Shown piece by piece: positions 29,291 through 37,718 of a stretch of 64,000 nt of DNA. Below the pieces are notes generated by a model. The model saw only the letters and a program-made list of their open reading frames with translations, was not told the origin of the DNA and did not search any database. Position numbers and translations under genes: made by a program. The stretch lies in the NCBI GenBank assembly GCA_002433235.1, contig DJHS01000145.1, forward strand, positions 1 to 64,000. The letters run 5' to 3'. Source of the DNA: UBA6614 sp002433235 (GTDB taxonomy: Bacteria; Verrucomicrobiota; Verrucomicrobiia; Limisphaerales; UBA1100). The stretch's first letter is position 1; each line of letters opens with the position of its first letter.

Positions 29291-29383
29291 TTATTTGGCC
29301 GAATCCTTTTCGCGGGCCTTGCGGCGTTTGCGGTAGTTGATCCGACGTCGGCGTTTTTCCATTTTGTTGTATTGTTTGCCCAT
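29291..29383 (-). CDS. Small, very basic protein (30 residues)
   Basis: A short frame beginning MGKQYNKMEKRRRR and ending AREKDSAK, 30 residues in all, of which 15 are Lys or Arg. The high charge, alternating RR/KR patches and lack of hydrophobic core suggest an RNA-binding or ribosome-associated peptide, like the tiny extra ribosomal proteins known in other phyla. I do not recognise the family with certainty. Its reality is supported by the dedicated terminator 30 bases downstream and by an otherwise empty locus. The role is inference. The upstream gene is divergent. Confidence 0.65.
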   Translation of the reverse strand: MGKQYNKMEKRRRRINYRKRRKAREKDSAK

Positions 29384-29430
29384 AAGTGTTTCTTTACACG
29401 AGTTGGAGGTTTGGTTTGCCTGTGGGAGTT

Positions 29431-29967
29431 ATGAGGTACATGGGTGGCTGGAGCAATTCATTTTTGATGCTGGCGGGCTTGTTGCTGGCGGGACTGGCGG
29501 GTTGCGGAACCCCCAAGATGAACAAGGAAGACGCGTATTTGAGCGTTTTTGTGGAAACCAAAACTCGGAATCCTGAATTAGCCCGCCGCATCGAGTGGCT
29601 TCGCTCCAGCCCACAGGAGGCCTATCTGGATGCTAATCCAGTCTTTAACCCCCTGTCCCATTTGGACAAGGCTGAGGTGGTGAATGATTCGCAGGGATTC
29701 ACGCGGATTCGGCTTACTTTCAATGAGCGTGGCAAACGCCTGTTGAACACCGTGGCCACGACCAATGCGGGGCGAAGATTATTCCTGATGGCGTGGTACC
29801 GGGAACAGCCGGAGCAAAAGGATATGAAGCCCCGCTGTATTGGGGTGCGGATTTTTGATCGACCGGATCGGAATGGGGAATTCATCTTCCTGCCCGACAC
29901 CAGCACGGAGGAGGCTGAGCGGCTGGTAACTGGCTTCAACAACACCGCCAAGAAACTGCAGCGTTAG
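29431..29967 (+). CDS. Putative lipoprotein of unknown function
   Basis: A 178-residue protein. A hydrophobic signal (SFLMLAGLLLAGLAGC) ends in a lipobox, so the mature protein is probably anchored to a membrane. The mid region, TRIRLTFNERGKRLLNTVA followed by NAGRRLFLMAWYRE, has a weak resemblance to the periplasmic P1-head region of SecD-type proteins, which I would not rely on. ATG codons at 29431 and 29440 are both possible. The first keeps an Arg in the signal's n-region. It is one base upstream of the M23 peptidase gene, with which it probably shares a transcript. Confidence 0.7.
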   Translation: MRYMGGWSNSFLMLAGLLLAGLAGCGTPKMNKEDAYLSVFVETKTRNPELARRIEWLRSSPQEAYLDANPVFNPLSHLDKAEVVNDSQGFTRIRLTFNERGKRLLNTVATTNAGRRLFLMAWYREQPEQKDMKPRCIGVRIFDRPDRNGEFIFLPDTSTEEAERLVTGFNNTAKKLQR

Positions 29968-29968
29968 C

Positions 29969-31051
29969 ATGAAATCACACGCGGTTTTATGCCTGCTGTT
30001 GTTTGTTTGGGTGACTGGATGCAGCCAAAAACAAACTGCACCAACCCCGAACGGCAGCAAGCATTCAACGCCAGCGAAACCATCCCCTCCTCCGCCGCCA
30101 AAGGTTGTCATTTTGCCCCCCACCGACAACCAGGCGCTTTTTGAAGCGGGAGCAGAGGAGGTCTATTTCATGCCCACGAGAACGGATCGGCCATGGACGA
30201 GTGGTGCCTTTGGCTGTGTTCGTAACAGTGGCGGGCGCATGCATGAGGGCTTGGACATCCGGCCACTACGTCGAGATTCGCGTGGGGAAGCCCTTGATGA
30301 AATTCGCGCCGCGGCAAATGGCGTGATTGCCTTTATCAATGCGAACGCGGGGGCGTCATCATACGGCCGATACATCGTGGCCACGCATGAGAAGGACGGC
30401 CTCTCCTTCTACACCCTCTACGCTCATATGGCGAAAATCGCTGAGGGCATTGCCCCTCAAACCGTCGTCAAGGCTGGTGATCTTCTGGGGATAATGGGAC
30501 GCTCGGCAAACCATGATATCCCAATTGAACGGGCCCATCTGCATTTTGAAATCGGATTTATGGGTAGTCGCGATTTCAACGTTTGGATGCGCAAACATTA
30601 CGAAGACCCCAGCTTCAACAAGTTCAGCCTGTGGCATGGATTCAATTTGCTGGGTCTCAATCCATTGGTAATTCTTCGGGAACAAAAAAAGCAGGGGGAT
30701 GCCTTTAACCTGGCAAAACATGTTGCCCAAACACCGCAGCTAATGCGTTTCCGTGTGCGTGGGGCGAATCTTCCCTTGTCAAAAAGACTGCCCGGCTTAC
30801 TGCTCAACGGCGAAGAGGAGCCGTTTGCCGGTCATGAGATTGATGTGAATATGAATGGAACTCCACTGCGGATTCGGGGGCTGCCGGATTACCCGGCAGG
30901 AAGCCCGCGTTACGGTCTGGTTTCCGTGAATGAAGAGGTGGCGCTGGGGAATCGCTGCCGCCAGCTGGTCGTGAAAACGGGTGCCCGCTGGCAATTGACA
31001 GCCAAAGGGCACCGGTTGGTGGACCTTTTGGCGACGGGTGTGAGCGACTGA
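29969..31051 (+). CDS. M23-family metallopeptidase lipoprotein
   Basis: A 360-residue exported protein with a lipoprotein signal (LLLFVWVTGCS), a Pro/Ser/Thr-rich linker with a run of prolines, and a LytM/M23 peptidase domain. The zinc ligands are visible as HEGLDI (HxxxD) and HLHFE (HxH), with YTLYAHM between them. M23 enzymes cut peptide cross-links in peptidoglycan, or act as non-enzymatic activators when ligands are lost. Here all ligands are present. The C-terminal third (about residues 230-360) is an extra domain I do not recognise. Confidence 0.88.
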   Translation: MKSHAVLCLLLFVWVTGCSQKQTAPTPNGSKHSTPAKPSPPPPPKVVILPPTDNQALFEAGAEEVYFMPTRTDRPWTSGAFGCVRNSGGRMHEGLDIRPLRRDSRGEALDEIRAAANGVIAFINANAGASSYGRYIVATHEKDGLSFYTLYAHMAKIAEGIAPQTVVKAGDLLGIMGRSANHDIPIERAHLHFEIGFMGSRDFNVWMRKHYEDPSFNKFSLWHGFNLLGLNPLVILREQKKQGDAFNLAKHVAQTPQLMRFRVRGANLPLSKRLPGLLLNGEEEPFAGHEIDVNMNGTPLRIRGLPDYPAGSPRYGLVSVNEEVALGNRCRQLVVKTGARWQLTAKGHRLVDLLATGVSD

Positions 31052-31072
31052 AAAAATCCCCAAATTCACGAA

Positions 31073-31095
31073 AAGCCGCTTGCGCCAAGCGGCTT
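31073..31095 (+). terminator. Terminator-like hairpin after the M23 peptidase gene
   Basis: A perfect nine-pair stem (AAGCCGCTT / AAGCGGCTT) with a five-base loop, 21 bases past the stop at 31051. The following bases (GCTTCC) form only a poor T tract, so termination may be partial. The aminotransferase start lies 24 bases further on. Confidence 0.45.
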
Positions 31096-31118
31096 GCTTC
31101 CCTAGCCTCCCGCCCGTC

Positions 31119-32288
31119 ATGGAATATCGAATTTCTCAAAGGGCAGCCTCGTTGGCTCCGTCACTGACACTGGCCATTACGGCCAAGGCCAAGGAATTGC
31201 GCGCGGCGGGCGAAGATGTTGTCGGCTTTGGCGCGGGTGAACCGGATTTTGACACCCCTCAGCACATCAAGGATGCGGCGGTCCAGGCATTGGCGGATGG
31301 ATTTACCAAGTACACGCCCGCCTCCGGCACGCCGGAGTTGCGAAAAGCAGCGGCGGAAAAATTCCAGGCCGACAACGGCTTGGACTATGATCCGGCGCAA
31401 ATCATCGTCAACTGTGGTGGCAAGCATTCCTGTTACAACGTGATGATGGCCGTGTGCCAGCCGGGGGACGAAGTGATCATTCCCGCCCCGTTCTGGTTGA
31501 GCTATCCTGAAATGGTGAAACTGGCTGGTGCCACTCCGGTTATTCTCGAGACGACGGATGAAACGGAATTCAAGCTCACGCCGGACCAGTTGCGGGAAGC
31601 CATTAATGACAACACGCGCGTATTGATTCTGAACAGTCCCAGCAATCCCACCGGCTCGGTGTACACGCCGGAGGAAACCAAGGCCATTGGCGACGTGTGC
31701 GTGGAACATGGCATTCTGATGATGAGCGATGAAATTTACGAGAAGCTCCTTTACGGCGACGCGGAGTTCAAGAGCGTTGCCAGTTTCTCACAGGAGCATC
31801 AGGATCACACGATCATTGTCCACGGCCTGGCTAAGGCCTACTCGATGACGGGTTGGCGGATTGGCTTTACCGCCGCGCCCTTGCCGATCGCCAAGGCAAT
31901 TGGGGCCATTCAAAGCCACAGTACCAGCAACCCCACGAGTTTTGCGCAAAGCGGGGCAGTAGCCGCGTTGCAGGGTCCGCAGGATCATCTGGACACATGG
32001 CTTGAGGAATTCAGCAAGCGGCGCGACTACGCCTACGGTCGGCTCAATGAAATGCCGGGCATATCCTGCGTCAATGCACAGGGAGCTTTCTACCTGTTCC
32101 CCAATATCTCGAGCACAGAGATGAAATCCGGCGAGTTTTGCGAAAAACTGCTGGCCGAGCAAAAGGTTGCGGCGGTGCCCGGTGTGGCATTCGGCTCTGA
32201 TGGCTATATTCGCCTGAGCTATGCAACAAGCATGGAAAACATTGAGAAGGGCTTGGACCGTTTGGAAGCGTTTGTAAAAGGCCTTTAA
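31119..32288 (+). CDS. Class I/II pyridoxal-phosphate aminotransferase
   Basis: A 389-residue fold-type I aminotransferase of the AspC/AspB I-gamma group, transferring amino groups probably between aspartate (or another amino acid or prephenate) and 2-oxoglutarate. PLP lysine is Lys239 in HGLAKAYSMTGWRIGF. The NSPSNPTGSVYTPEE segment and the GFGAGEPDFDTP loop near the N-terminus are typical. I start at MEYRISQRAASLAPS. The 13 residues upstream in frame come from the hairpin at 31073. Exact substrate cannot be assigned. Its terminator appears to be at 32338-32363, within the convergent tsaD. Confidence 0.92.
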   Translation: MEYRISQRAASLAPSLTLAITAKAKELRAAGEDVVGFGAGEPDFDTPQHIKDAAVQALADGFTKYTPASGTPELRKAAAEKFQADNGLDYDPAQIIVNCGGKHSCYNVMMAVCQPGDEVIIPAPFWLSYPEMVKLAGATPVILETTDETEFKLTPDQLREAINDNTRVLILNSPSNPTGSVYTPEETKAIGDVCVEHGILMMSDEIYEKLLYGDAEFKSVASFSQEHQDHTIIVHGLAKAYSMTGWRIGFTAAPLPIAKAIGAIQSHSTSNPTSFAQSGAVAALQGPQDHLDTWLEEFSKRRDYAYGRLNEMPGISCVNAQGAFYLFPNISSTEMKSGEFCEKLLAEQKVAAVPGVAFGSDGYIRLSYATSMENIEKGLDRLEAFVKGL

Positions 32289-32297
32289 TGCAGCGCA

Positions 32298-33320
32298 TCA
32301 CAGGCGCCAGGAGGCCTCGATGTCGAGATTGATTTCAGCCGGCGATTCGCCGGCTTTTTTTTTCTGCTCAGCCAGCAGGCCAATCATCGCCGCATTATCA
32401 GTGCACAGGCTTGGCGGAGCCAGTCGAAGGGCAACCCCCCTCTCCTCGCAGGCGTAACTCAATTGGCGCCGAAGCGTTCGGTTGCAGGTCACGCCGCCAG
32501 AAGCTGTGATGCAGGTGATACCCTCCCTTTCCGCAGCGCGAATTACTTTGCCCACCAATACATCAACAATCGCCGCCTGGACACTGGCGCACAGGTTTGG
32601 CAACTCGGAGTCGGATTCTTTCAAGTGCGGATTCTTATCCAAGAAGTATCGCACGGAAGTTTTCAAGCCACTGAAACTAAAATCATCATTCGGCTTGCCG
32701 AGCATTGGTCGGGGAAAATCATACGCGGAGGGATTTCCCTTCCCCGCCAGCCGGTCAATTTCCGGCCCTCCGGGATAAGCAAGCCCGAGAAGCTTTCCCG
32801 CCTTGTCAAAGCATTCACCCGCAGCATCGTCCAGTGTGGTGCCAAGAATTTTGTGCGCCATGGGTTCACGAGCCAATACCAGTAGTGTATGTCCTCCACT
32901 GACAATAAGGGAAACATTGGGCTGGAAATCCTTTAAATTCATCCGCTGTGGATTGCCAGAGACCCAAGGTGAATACAGGTGAGCTTCCACGTGGTTGATA
33001 TCAAACAATGGGAGACCGAGGGAATAGGCCGCAGACTGGGCGAATTTCCAGCCAACCATCAAGGCTGGGGGCAACCCGGGGCCGCGCGTGGCAGCAAAAG
33101 CTCCCAGCTCGGATGGCGCAAGGGATGCTTGCTCCATGGCTTGTCGCGCAATGAGCGGAAGATTTTTGAGATGTTCCCGTGTAGCCAATTCAGGAACGAC
33201 GCCGCCGTATTCCGCATGAAGATTTATTTGTGAAGAAACGACATTGGCCAGAACCGTTTCGCCATCGATCACCGCGACACTGGTTTCGTCACAGGAAGTC
33301 TCAACGGCCAGCAAAGCCAT
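32298..33320 (-). CDS. tsaD: tRNA N6-threonylcarbamoyladenosine transferase
   Basis: TsaD moves the threonylcarbamoyl group to A37 of ANN-decoding tRNAs, working with TsaB, TsaC and TsaE. The ASKHA fold is seen in LAVETSCDETSVAVIDG. The metal ligands are in the HVEAHLYSPW motif (HxExH), with SGGHTLLVLA and PGGPEIDRLAG as further signatures. Its 340 residues are normal. It is the last gene of the long minus-strand run from proS. The lysine-rich KKKAGESPAEI near its C-terminus is encoded by the sequence that doubles as a terminator on the other strand. Confidence 0.96.
   Translation of the reverse strand: MALLAVETSCDETSVAVIDGETVLANVVSSQINLHAEYGGVVPELATREHLKNLPLIARQAMEQASLAPSELGAFAATRGPGLPPALMVGWKFAQSAAYSLGLPLFDINHVEAHLYSPWVSGNPQRMNLKDFQPNVSLIVSGGHTLLVLAREPMAHKILGTTLDDAAGECFDKAGKLLGLAYPGGPEIDRLAGKGNPSAYDFPRPMLGKPNDDFSFSGLKTSVRYFLDKNPHLKESDSELPNLCASVQAAIVDVLVGKVIRAAEREGITCITASGGVTCNRTLRRQLSYACEERGVALRLAPPSLCTDNAAMIGLLAEQKKKAGESPAEINLDIEASWRL
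32338..32363 (+). terminator. Strong plus-strand terminator inside the tsaD coding region
   Basis: GCCGGCG-ATT-CGCCGGC is a perfect seven-pair stem followed at once by nine T. It is oriented to end transcripts of the aminotransferase gene, whose stop is at 32288. It lies wholly within the 3' part of tsaD on the opposite strand, so the DNA codes for protein on one strand and terminates transcription on the other. Confidence 0.8.
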
Positions 33321-33326
33321 GTTGTG

Positions 33327-34604
33327 TTACTTGGCGGCGAGCTTGACCTTGAGCAACTCAAGGGCCTTCTCCAGTTGGGTGTCCTTGGCGTTGCCCACGC
33401 GCTCGCGGTCGGCTTCCGGCAATGATTCCAATCCGCCCGGCGATCGTTGCAGCAGCAGGTCACGCATGGTTTCCGGTGAAAGCTTTACCTCATGATCGGG
33501 GGTGATGCCCTTTTCATGGATCACCCTGTGGCTGGGTGTGTAGTACTTGGCCGTGGTCAGGCGCAGCGCGGCTCCGTTGCGCATGGGGAGGATGCTCTGA
33601 ACAGATCCCTTGCCAAACGTTTTCTCGCCCACCAAGTCCGCCCGCTTCAGATCCTGCAGACAACCAGCCACAATCTCGGAAGCACTGGCACTTCCTTTGT
33701 TGACCAAAATCACGACCGGGTATTTGCGGATTTTGGAGCGACCAGCGGCATGGTGTTTGTCGATGTCCTTTTTCTCGCGGCCTTCGGTAGAAACCACGAG
33801 CTGCCCCTTAGGCAGAAATTTTTCAGCGACAATTACCGATTGGTCGAGCAAGCCGCCCGGGTTGTCCCGCAGGTCGAGCACAAGCCCCTTGATCCCCGCG
33901 TCATCCATCTTTTTAAGGGCCAACTCAAGTTCCTTGCCTGTCTTGTCGCCAAACGAAGCGAGGCGAACATAGCCGACCTGATTCTCAAGCAGTTTAAAAT
34001 CGTTTTTACCTTCAATGTCCCGAACCGTTTTCACGGTAATCACTGCGCGCTTGACCGCCACGTCGATCTCCTTGAACTCCCCGTCTTCCGTGCGGCCCAA
34101 GGTAAACCTTACCTCAGTGCCCACCTTGCCTCGCAGCTTGTCCACCGCATCCGCCAGGGACATGCCTCGGGTGGATTTATCTTCAATCTTGATGATGCGA
34201 TCGCCCGCCAGAATTCCCGCGGCCGCTCCTGGCGTACCGTCCATTGGGGCCACAACCGTGAGCATGCCGTCCCGCAAACTGACCACGATGCCCACCCCAC
34301 CAAATTCACCACGCGTATCAGTTCGCAAGGCGGTGAAGCGTTTGGGATCCATATATTCACTGTGCGGATCCAAGCGGCTGAGCATCCCTTTCAGCGCATT
34401 ATCAACCAGCTCCTCATAGCTGACCTTCTCTTCATCCACGTACTCCTTGCGCACAATCTCAAGCACGCGCGTGAAGTTTTCCATGTTGCGATAAACATCA
34501 TCGCGATCACTGGTCTCGGCGCTGTTGAGAAAGAGTCTGGCACCGAGGAAAAGATTCAGCCCGAGAACGGCAACGAGCACTGAGGTAAGAATGCGTTGTT
34601 TCAT
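33327..34604 (-). CDS. C-terminal processing peptidase (S41)
   Basis: A 425-residue periplasmic or membrane-anchored protease of the CtpA family. An N-terminal hydrophobic segment (ILTSVLVAVLGLNLFLGARLF) serves as signal or anchor. A PDZ domain (about residues 95-180, VGIVVSLRDGMLTVVAPMDG and AGDRIIKIEDKS) presents substrate tails. The catalytic Ser-Lys dyad lies in NKGSASASEIVAG and GEKTFGKGSVQ. The ordinary role is trimming or degrading exported proteins. It lies six bases upstream of tsaD and 24 bases downstream of ispD. Confidence 0.93.
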   Translation of the reverse strand: MKQRILTSVLVAVLGLNLFLGARLFLNSAETSDRDDVYRNMENFTRVLEIVRKEYVDEEKVSYEELVDNALKGMLSRLDPHSEYMDPKRFTALRTDTRGEFGGVGIVVSLRDGMLTVVAPMDGTPGAAAGILAGDRIIKIEDKSTRGMSLADAVDKLRGKVGTEVRFTLGRTEDGEFKEIDVAVKRAVITVKTVRDIEGKNDFKLLENQVGYVRLASFGDKTGKELELALKKMDDAGIKGLVLDLRDNPGGLLDQSVIVAEKFLPKGQLVVSTEGREKKDIDKHHAAGRSKIRKYPVVILVNKGSASASEIVAGCLQDLKRADLVGEKTFGKGSVQSILPMRNGAALRLTTAKYYTPSHRVIHEKGITPDHEVKLSPETMRDLLLQRSPGGLESLPEADRERVGNAKDTQLEKALELLKVKLAAK

Positions 34605-34628
34605 GAAAATCCTGCCTTCAAAGGGACT

Positions 34629-35342
34629 TTACGGCCCGCCATCCCGGTTGGCAAGCGGGGTTTGGGGAGAACGCATCAAGTGTTCAACCCAAGGCAGATC
34701 TGCTGGGTTCGTGATCTTGGGGTTGGGCAGTGCGCTTTCAATCAGCGCCACCGGTTGACCAATCAACTCACAGGCGGCCGTGTCGTCCGTAATCACCAAA
34801 CCCTGCTCCCGCACCGCGGCCAGTGCTTTTCGGAGAATCTGCACTCTGAAACATTGCGGCGTTTGCACCGCACGAAGTTTTTCCCGATCCATGGTCCCCG
34901 CGATACGGCCGTCCGGGTCGGCTTCCTTGATCGTATCCGTGACTCGCGTCGCGGCTACGGCAGCGCCAATCTCCCCGGCAGCGGCCAAGGTATCGGCAAT
35001 CAAGCCCGGGTCTGTGCAGGGACGAGCTCCATCCTGAATTGCAACCAATTCCGCTCCACTTGACACTGCCTCCAAGCCATTCCAAACAGAATCCTGTCTT
35101 TCGGCACCTCCCAGGGCTAGACGGAATGGCTTTCTCAATTCCATTGAGTTTGCCAACACATTGAACTCATCTTCTCTGCCCTCACGCACAACCACGATGG
35201 TCTCATCAATCACATCCAATGCGTCAAACCTCGACCATGTGTGGCCCACCACGGGCTTCCCTGCCAGTTCAAGAAACAGCTTGTCCACTCCCTCGCCCAT
35301 GCGGGTGGCGGACCCAGCGGCAACGATTACGGCAGAGGCCAT
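34629..35342 (-). CDS. ispD: 2-C-methyl-D-erythritol 4-phosphate cytidylyltransferase
   Basis: The third enzyme of the non-mevalonate isoprenoid pathway; it joins CTP and MEP. The nucleotide-binding N-terminus VIVAAGSATRMGEGVDKLFLELAGKPVVGHT includes the Gly-rich loop and the activating Lys. Other motifs are QDGARPCTDPGLI, TDTIKEAD and RAVQTPQCFRVQIL, followed by VTDDTAACELIG. It is 237 residues, normal for the family. No ispF is fused or adjacent. Confidence 0.94.
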   Translation of the reverse strand: MASAVIVAAGSATRMGEGVDKLFLELAGKPVVGHTWSRFDALDVIDETIVVVREGREDEFNVLANSMELRKPFRLALGGAERQDSVWNGLEAVSSGAELVAIQDGARPCTDPGLIADTLAAAGEIGAAVAATRVTDTIKEADPDGRIAGTMDREKLRAVQTPQCFRVQILRKALAAVREQGLVITDDTAACELIGQPVALIESALPNPKITNPADLPWVEHLMRSPQTPLANRDGGP

Positions 35343-35351
35343 GCGCGAAAG

Positions 35352-37073
35352 CTACCGGCCGGCCGGTCGCCAGTCCAGAACCTTCAATTGAACCGATTTG
35401 CGTCCCCTGAATTCGTTGATGGAGGGAGCAGCCGCCAAGTCGAACCGACCTTGCGGCATGCCTCCCTCCGGCACGTTCCAGATCACTGCCTCCGCGGTTA
35501 AGGCGCCATCGGTCACATGAATCTTTGCGTGTTGTTGGTTCTCCCCCATCCGATACGGCTGCCGTTGCAATTCCAAGTCGCGCACCACCAAATGTACTGG
35601 GGGGTTTTCCTGTCCGGTGGGCTGTAGCTTTTCTAGTTCACGCATACGCGTCATGGTCAGGTCATAAAGGGTCACTTCAGCATCTAGACGCAAAGGCGGC
35701 TTTAGCTCGGTGTCCTTCAGCCACTCGCGAGCAATCACATTGATGCGCTCGCGAAACGCATCCTGTTTCTCGGGAAGAATTGTCAAGCCGGACGCCATTG
35801 CATGGCCACCATGATCCAGTAACAAGTCATCACATTCCCGAAGCGCCGCCGCGAGGTCAAAACCCGCCACGCTGCGCCCGGAGCCCCGGAGAAGATCGCC
35901 ATCGCCCCCCATGATGATTGAAGGGCGATAGAACTCATCCTTTACCCGCCCGGCTACAATGCCCACCACGCCGATGTGCCAATGGGACTGTCCCTCCACA
36001 ATGACAAAATCCTTGTCGGGATCAAACCGAAGCCTCAGTCCGTCGATCACATGATCGGAGATTTCGCGCTGTGTTTTCTGCCGCTCCTTGTTTTGTTCAT
36101 CCAATTCACCAGCCATTCTTCCCGCCGTCACTGCATCGCCGGCCAGCAGAAGGTCCAGCGCCGCGGTGGCGCTTTCCAGCCGACCGGCGGCATTGAGACG
36201 TGGGCCGAGTTGAAAGCCGACCTCATAGACCCCAACTTCATTCCGGGACAAAGCCACTTCCTTGAGAGCGACAATCCCCGGGCGCTGAGTTTCATTGAGA
36301 CGCTTGAGGCCATTGGAAACCAAAATTCGATTCTCCCTTTTGAGGGGCACTTGGTCCGCAATCGTTCCCAAGGCCACCAAATCCAACATCGGGCGCACGT
36401 CGAACTCATGCATCTCTTTTTCGCCCAAACCACGGCCGTGTTTCACCAGCGCGTGCAAGAGCTTGAATGATAGCCCGGCGGAACACAGTTCGCGAAAACA
36501 CGGGTCGTCATCGAGGGCCACCTGCGGATTGACCATCGCAAACGCAGGCGGAGGCGGGTCGACCACTTGATGATGATCCAAAACCAAAACATCAACCTGC
36601 TGCTCCCGCAGCCACGTGATAGATTCCACGTTGGTCGACCCACAATCGACAGCCAGAAAAATGGTGTCCGGACATTCCGAAAGGCATTTCTTCACAGCAT
36701 CGCGACTGAACCCATAACCATCATCCATCCGGTGCGGCAGATAATGGCGTGTACTCCAGCCGAGTGCTTCCAAGGATATCTTGAGAAGCGCCGTGGAGGT
36801 GATTCCGTCCACGTCGTAATCCCCGAAAATTGTCACCGGCTCATTGTTGGCGCGCGCCAAGAAGAGTCGCTCGACCGCCTTACGCATGTTGGGCAGGAGA
36901 AAAGGGTCCGCCAGATATTGCAAGCGGGGATCCATAAAGCGCTCCGCCTGCCCAGCTTCGGCGCAGTCACGATTGACGAGGCACTTTGCGAGCAGTGGAG
37001 AAATCCGCAGGGCTTCCTCAAGCTCGCGGGTGGCTTCGGCGTCGGGCGCCGCCAATTCCCATCGGCGCAACAT
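35352..37073 (-). CDS. recJ: Single-stranded-DNA exonuclease RecJ
   Basis: A 5'-3' single-strand DNA exonuclease of the DHH superfamily used in recombination and mismatch and base excision repair. Motif I is IFGDYDVDGITSTALL, motif II AVDCGS, motif III LVLDHHQV, and the DHHA1 region carries GHAMASGLTI. The C-terminal OB-fold domain is in the last 120 residues. It is 573 residues, close to E. coli RecJ (577). It lies seven bases downstream of the exoD-type gene and nine bases upstream of ispD. Confidence 0.95.
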   Translation of the reverse strand: MLRRWELAAPDAEATRELEEALRISPLLAKCLVNRDCAEAGQAERFMDPRLQYLADPFLLPNMRKAVERLFLARANNEPVTIFGDYDVDGITSTALLKISLEALGWSTRHYLPHRMDDGYGFSRDAVKKCLSECPDTIFLAVDCGSTNVESITWLREQQVDVLVLDHHQVVDPPPPAFAMVNPQVALDDDPCFRELCSAGLSFKLLHALVKHGRGLGEKEMHEFDVRPMLDLVALGTIADQVPLKRENRILVSNGLKRLNETQRPGIVALKEVALSRNEVGVYEVGFQLGPRLNAAGRLESATAALDLLLAGDAVTAGRMAGELDEQNKERQKTQREISDHVIDGLRLRFDPDKDFVIVEGQSHWHIGVVGIVAGRVKDEFYRPSIIMGGDGDLLRGSGRSVAGFDLAAALRECDDLLLDHGGHAMASGLTILPEKQDAFRERINVIAREWLKDTELKPPLRLDAEVTLYDLTMTRMRELEKLQPTGQENPPVHLVVRDLELQRQPYRMGENQQHAKIHVTDGALTAEAVIWNVPEGGMPQGRFDLAAAPSINEFRGRKSVQLKVLDWRPAGR

Positions 37074-37080
37074 GGCTAGG

Positions 37081-37695
37081 TCAAAAAAGGGTGCCGGCCT
37101 TCTGGAAAGCCCACAGGGTCAACACCCAGATGAGTTTGCCGAAAAAAACGAACCAACCAAAGGAAAAGAAAACCGCCGCATATCCCCACAGCGCCAGCAC
37201 GCCGTCGCCTTCGGCTTGGGCGGCGGCGAGAAAGACAATTGCCCAGGCGGGAAATGTGTTTGTTCCGGGAAACGGAATGGGTAATGCCATGAGCAGCCCC
37301 ATGAGAAAAATGAGGAAGAGGTTGAAGCGCCACTTGGCGACTGTTGGCAGATAGTCATGCTTCTTACTCGAGAAACCCTCAATACGATCAAGAATGCTGA
37401 CGCCACCACGAATGATCTTCTCAAAGGTAGCGGGTTCAAATTCGCGATCCCCAATGAATGCGGGCAGCCGACCGGGGCGGCGGGTCATCTGGCGCAAGGC
37501 GAGGACAATAATTGCCAATCCAAATGGAGCACTGACACCCGGAAGAATGGGCAGGCAAAATGGAAGGGCCAAGACAACGATGACCAGATCCACGCCGGTT
37601 TCTCCCGCAGAGTCGAGCAGGCCGTTGAGTGTGCGCGGTGAGTCTTTGTCCCCGGTGGCAACGAGTTTTTCAAGAGTAGCGGATAACGGCTGCAT
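37081..37695 (-). CDS. ExoD-family membrane protein
   Basis: A 204-residue membrane protein of the exopolysaccharide-synthesis ExoD family. The pattern GETGVDLVIVVLALPFCLPILPG is typical: an N-terminal helical part and a proline-rich membrane hairpin. Further hydrophobic segments follow (FGLAIIVLALRQM, FLIFLMGLLMALPIPFPGTNTFPAWAIVFLAAAQ). In rhizobia ExoD affects exopolysaccharide and alkaline tolerance, but the biochemical role is not established. The TerC-family gene just upstream has also been linked to pH or metal stress, a weak hint of common use. Confidence 0.85.
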   Translation of the reverse strand: MQPLSATLEKLVATGDKDSPRTLNGLLDSAGETGVDLVIVVLALPFCLPILPGVSAPFGLAIIVLALRQMTRRPGRLPAFIGDREFEPATFEKIIRGGVSILDRIEGFSSKKHDYLPTVAKWRFNLFLIFLMGLLMALPIPFPGTNTFPAWAIVFLAAAQAEGDGVLALWGYAAVFFSFGWFVFFGKLIWVLTLWAFQKAGTLF

Positions 37696-37718
37696 AACGC
37701 GCGCCCGTCAGTGGCTTC

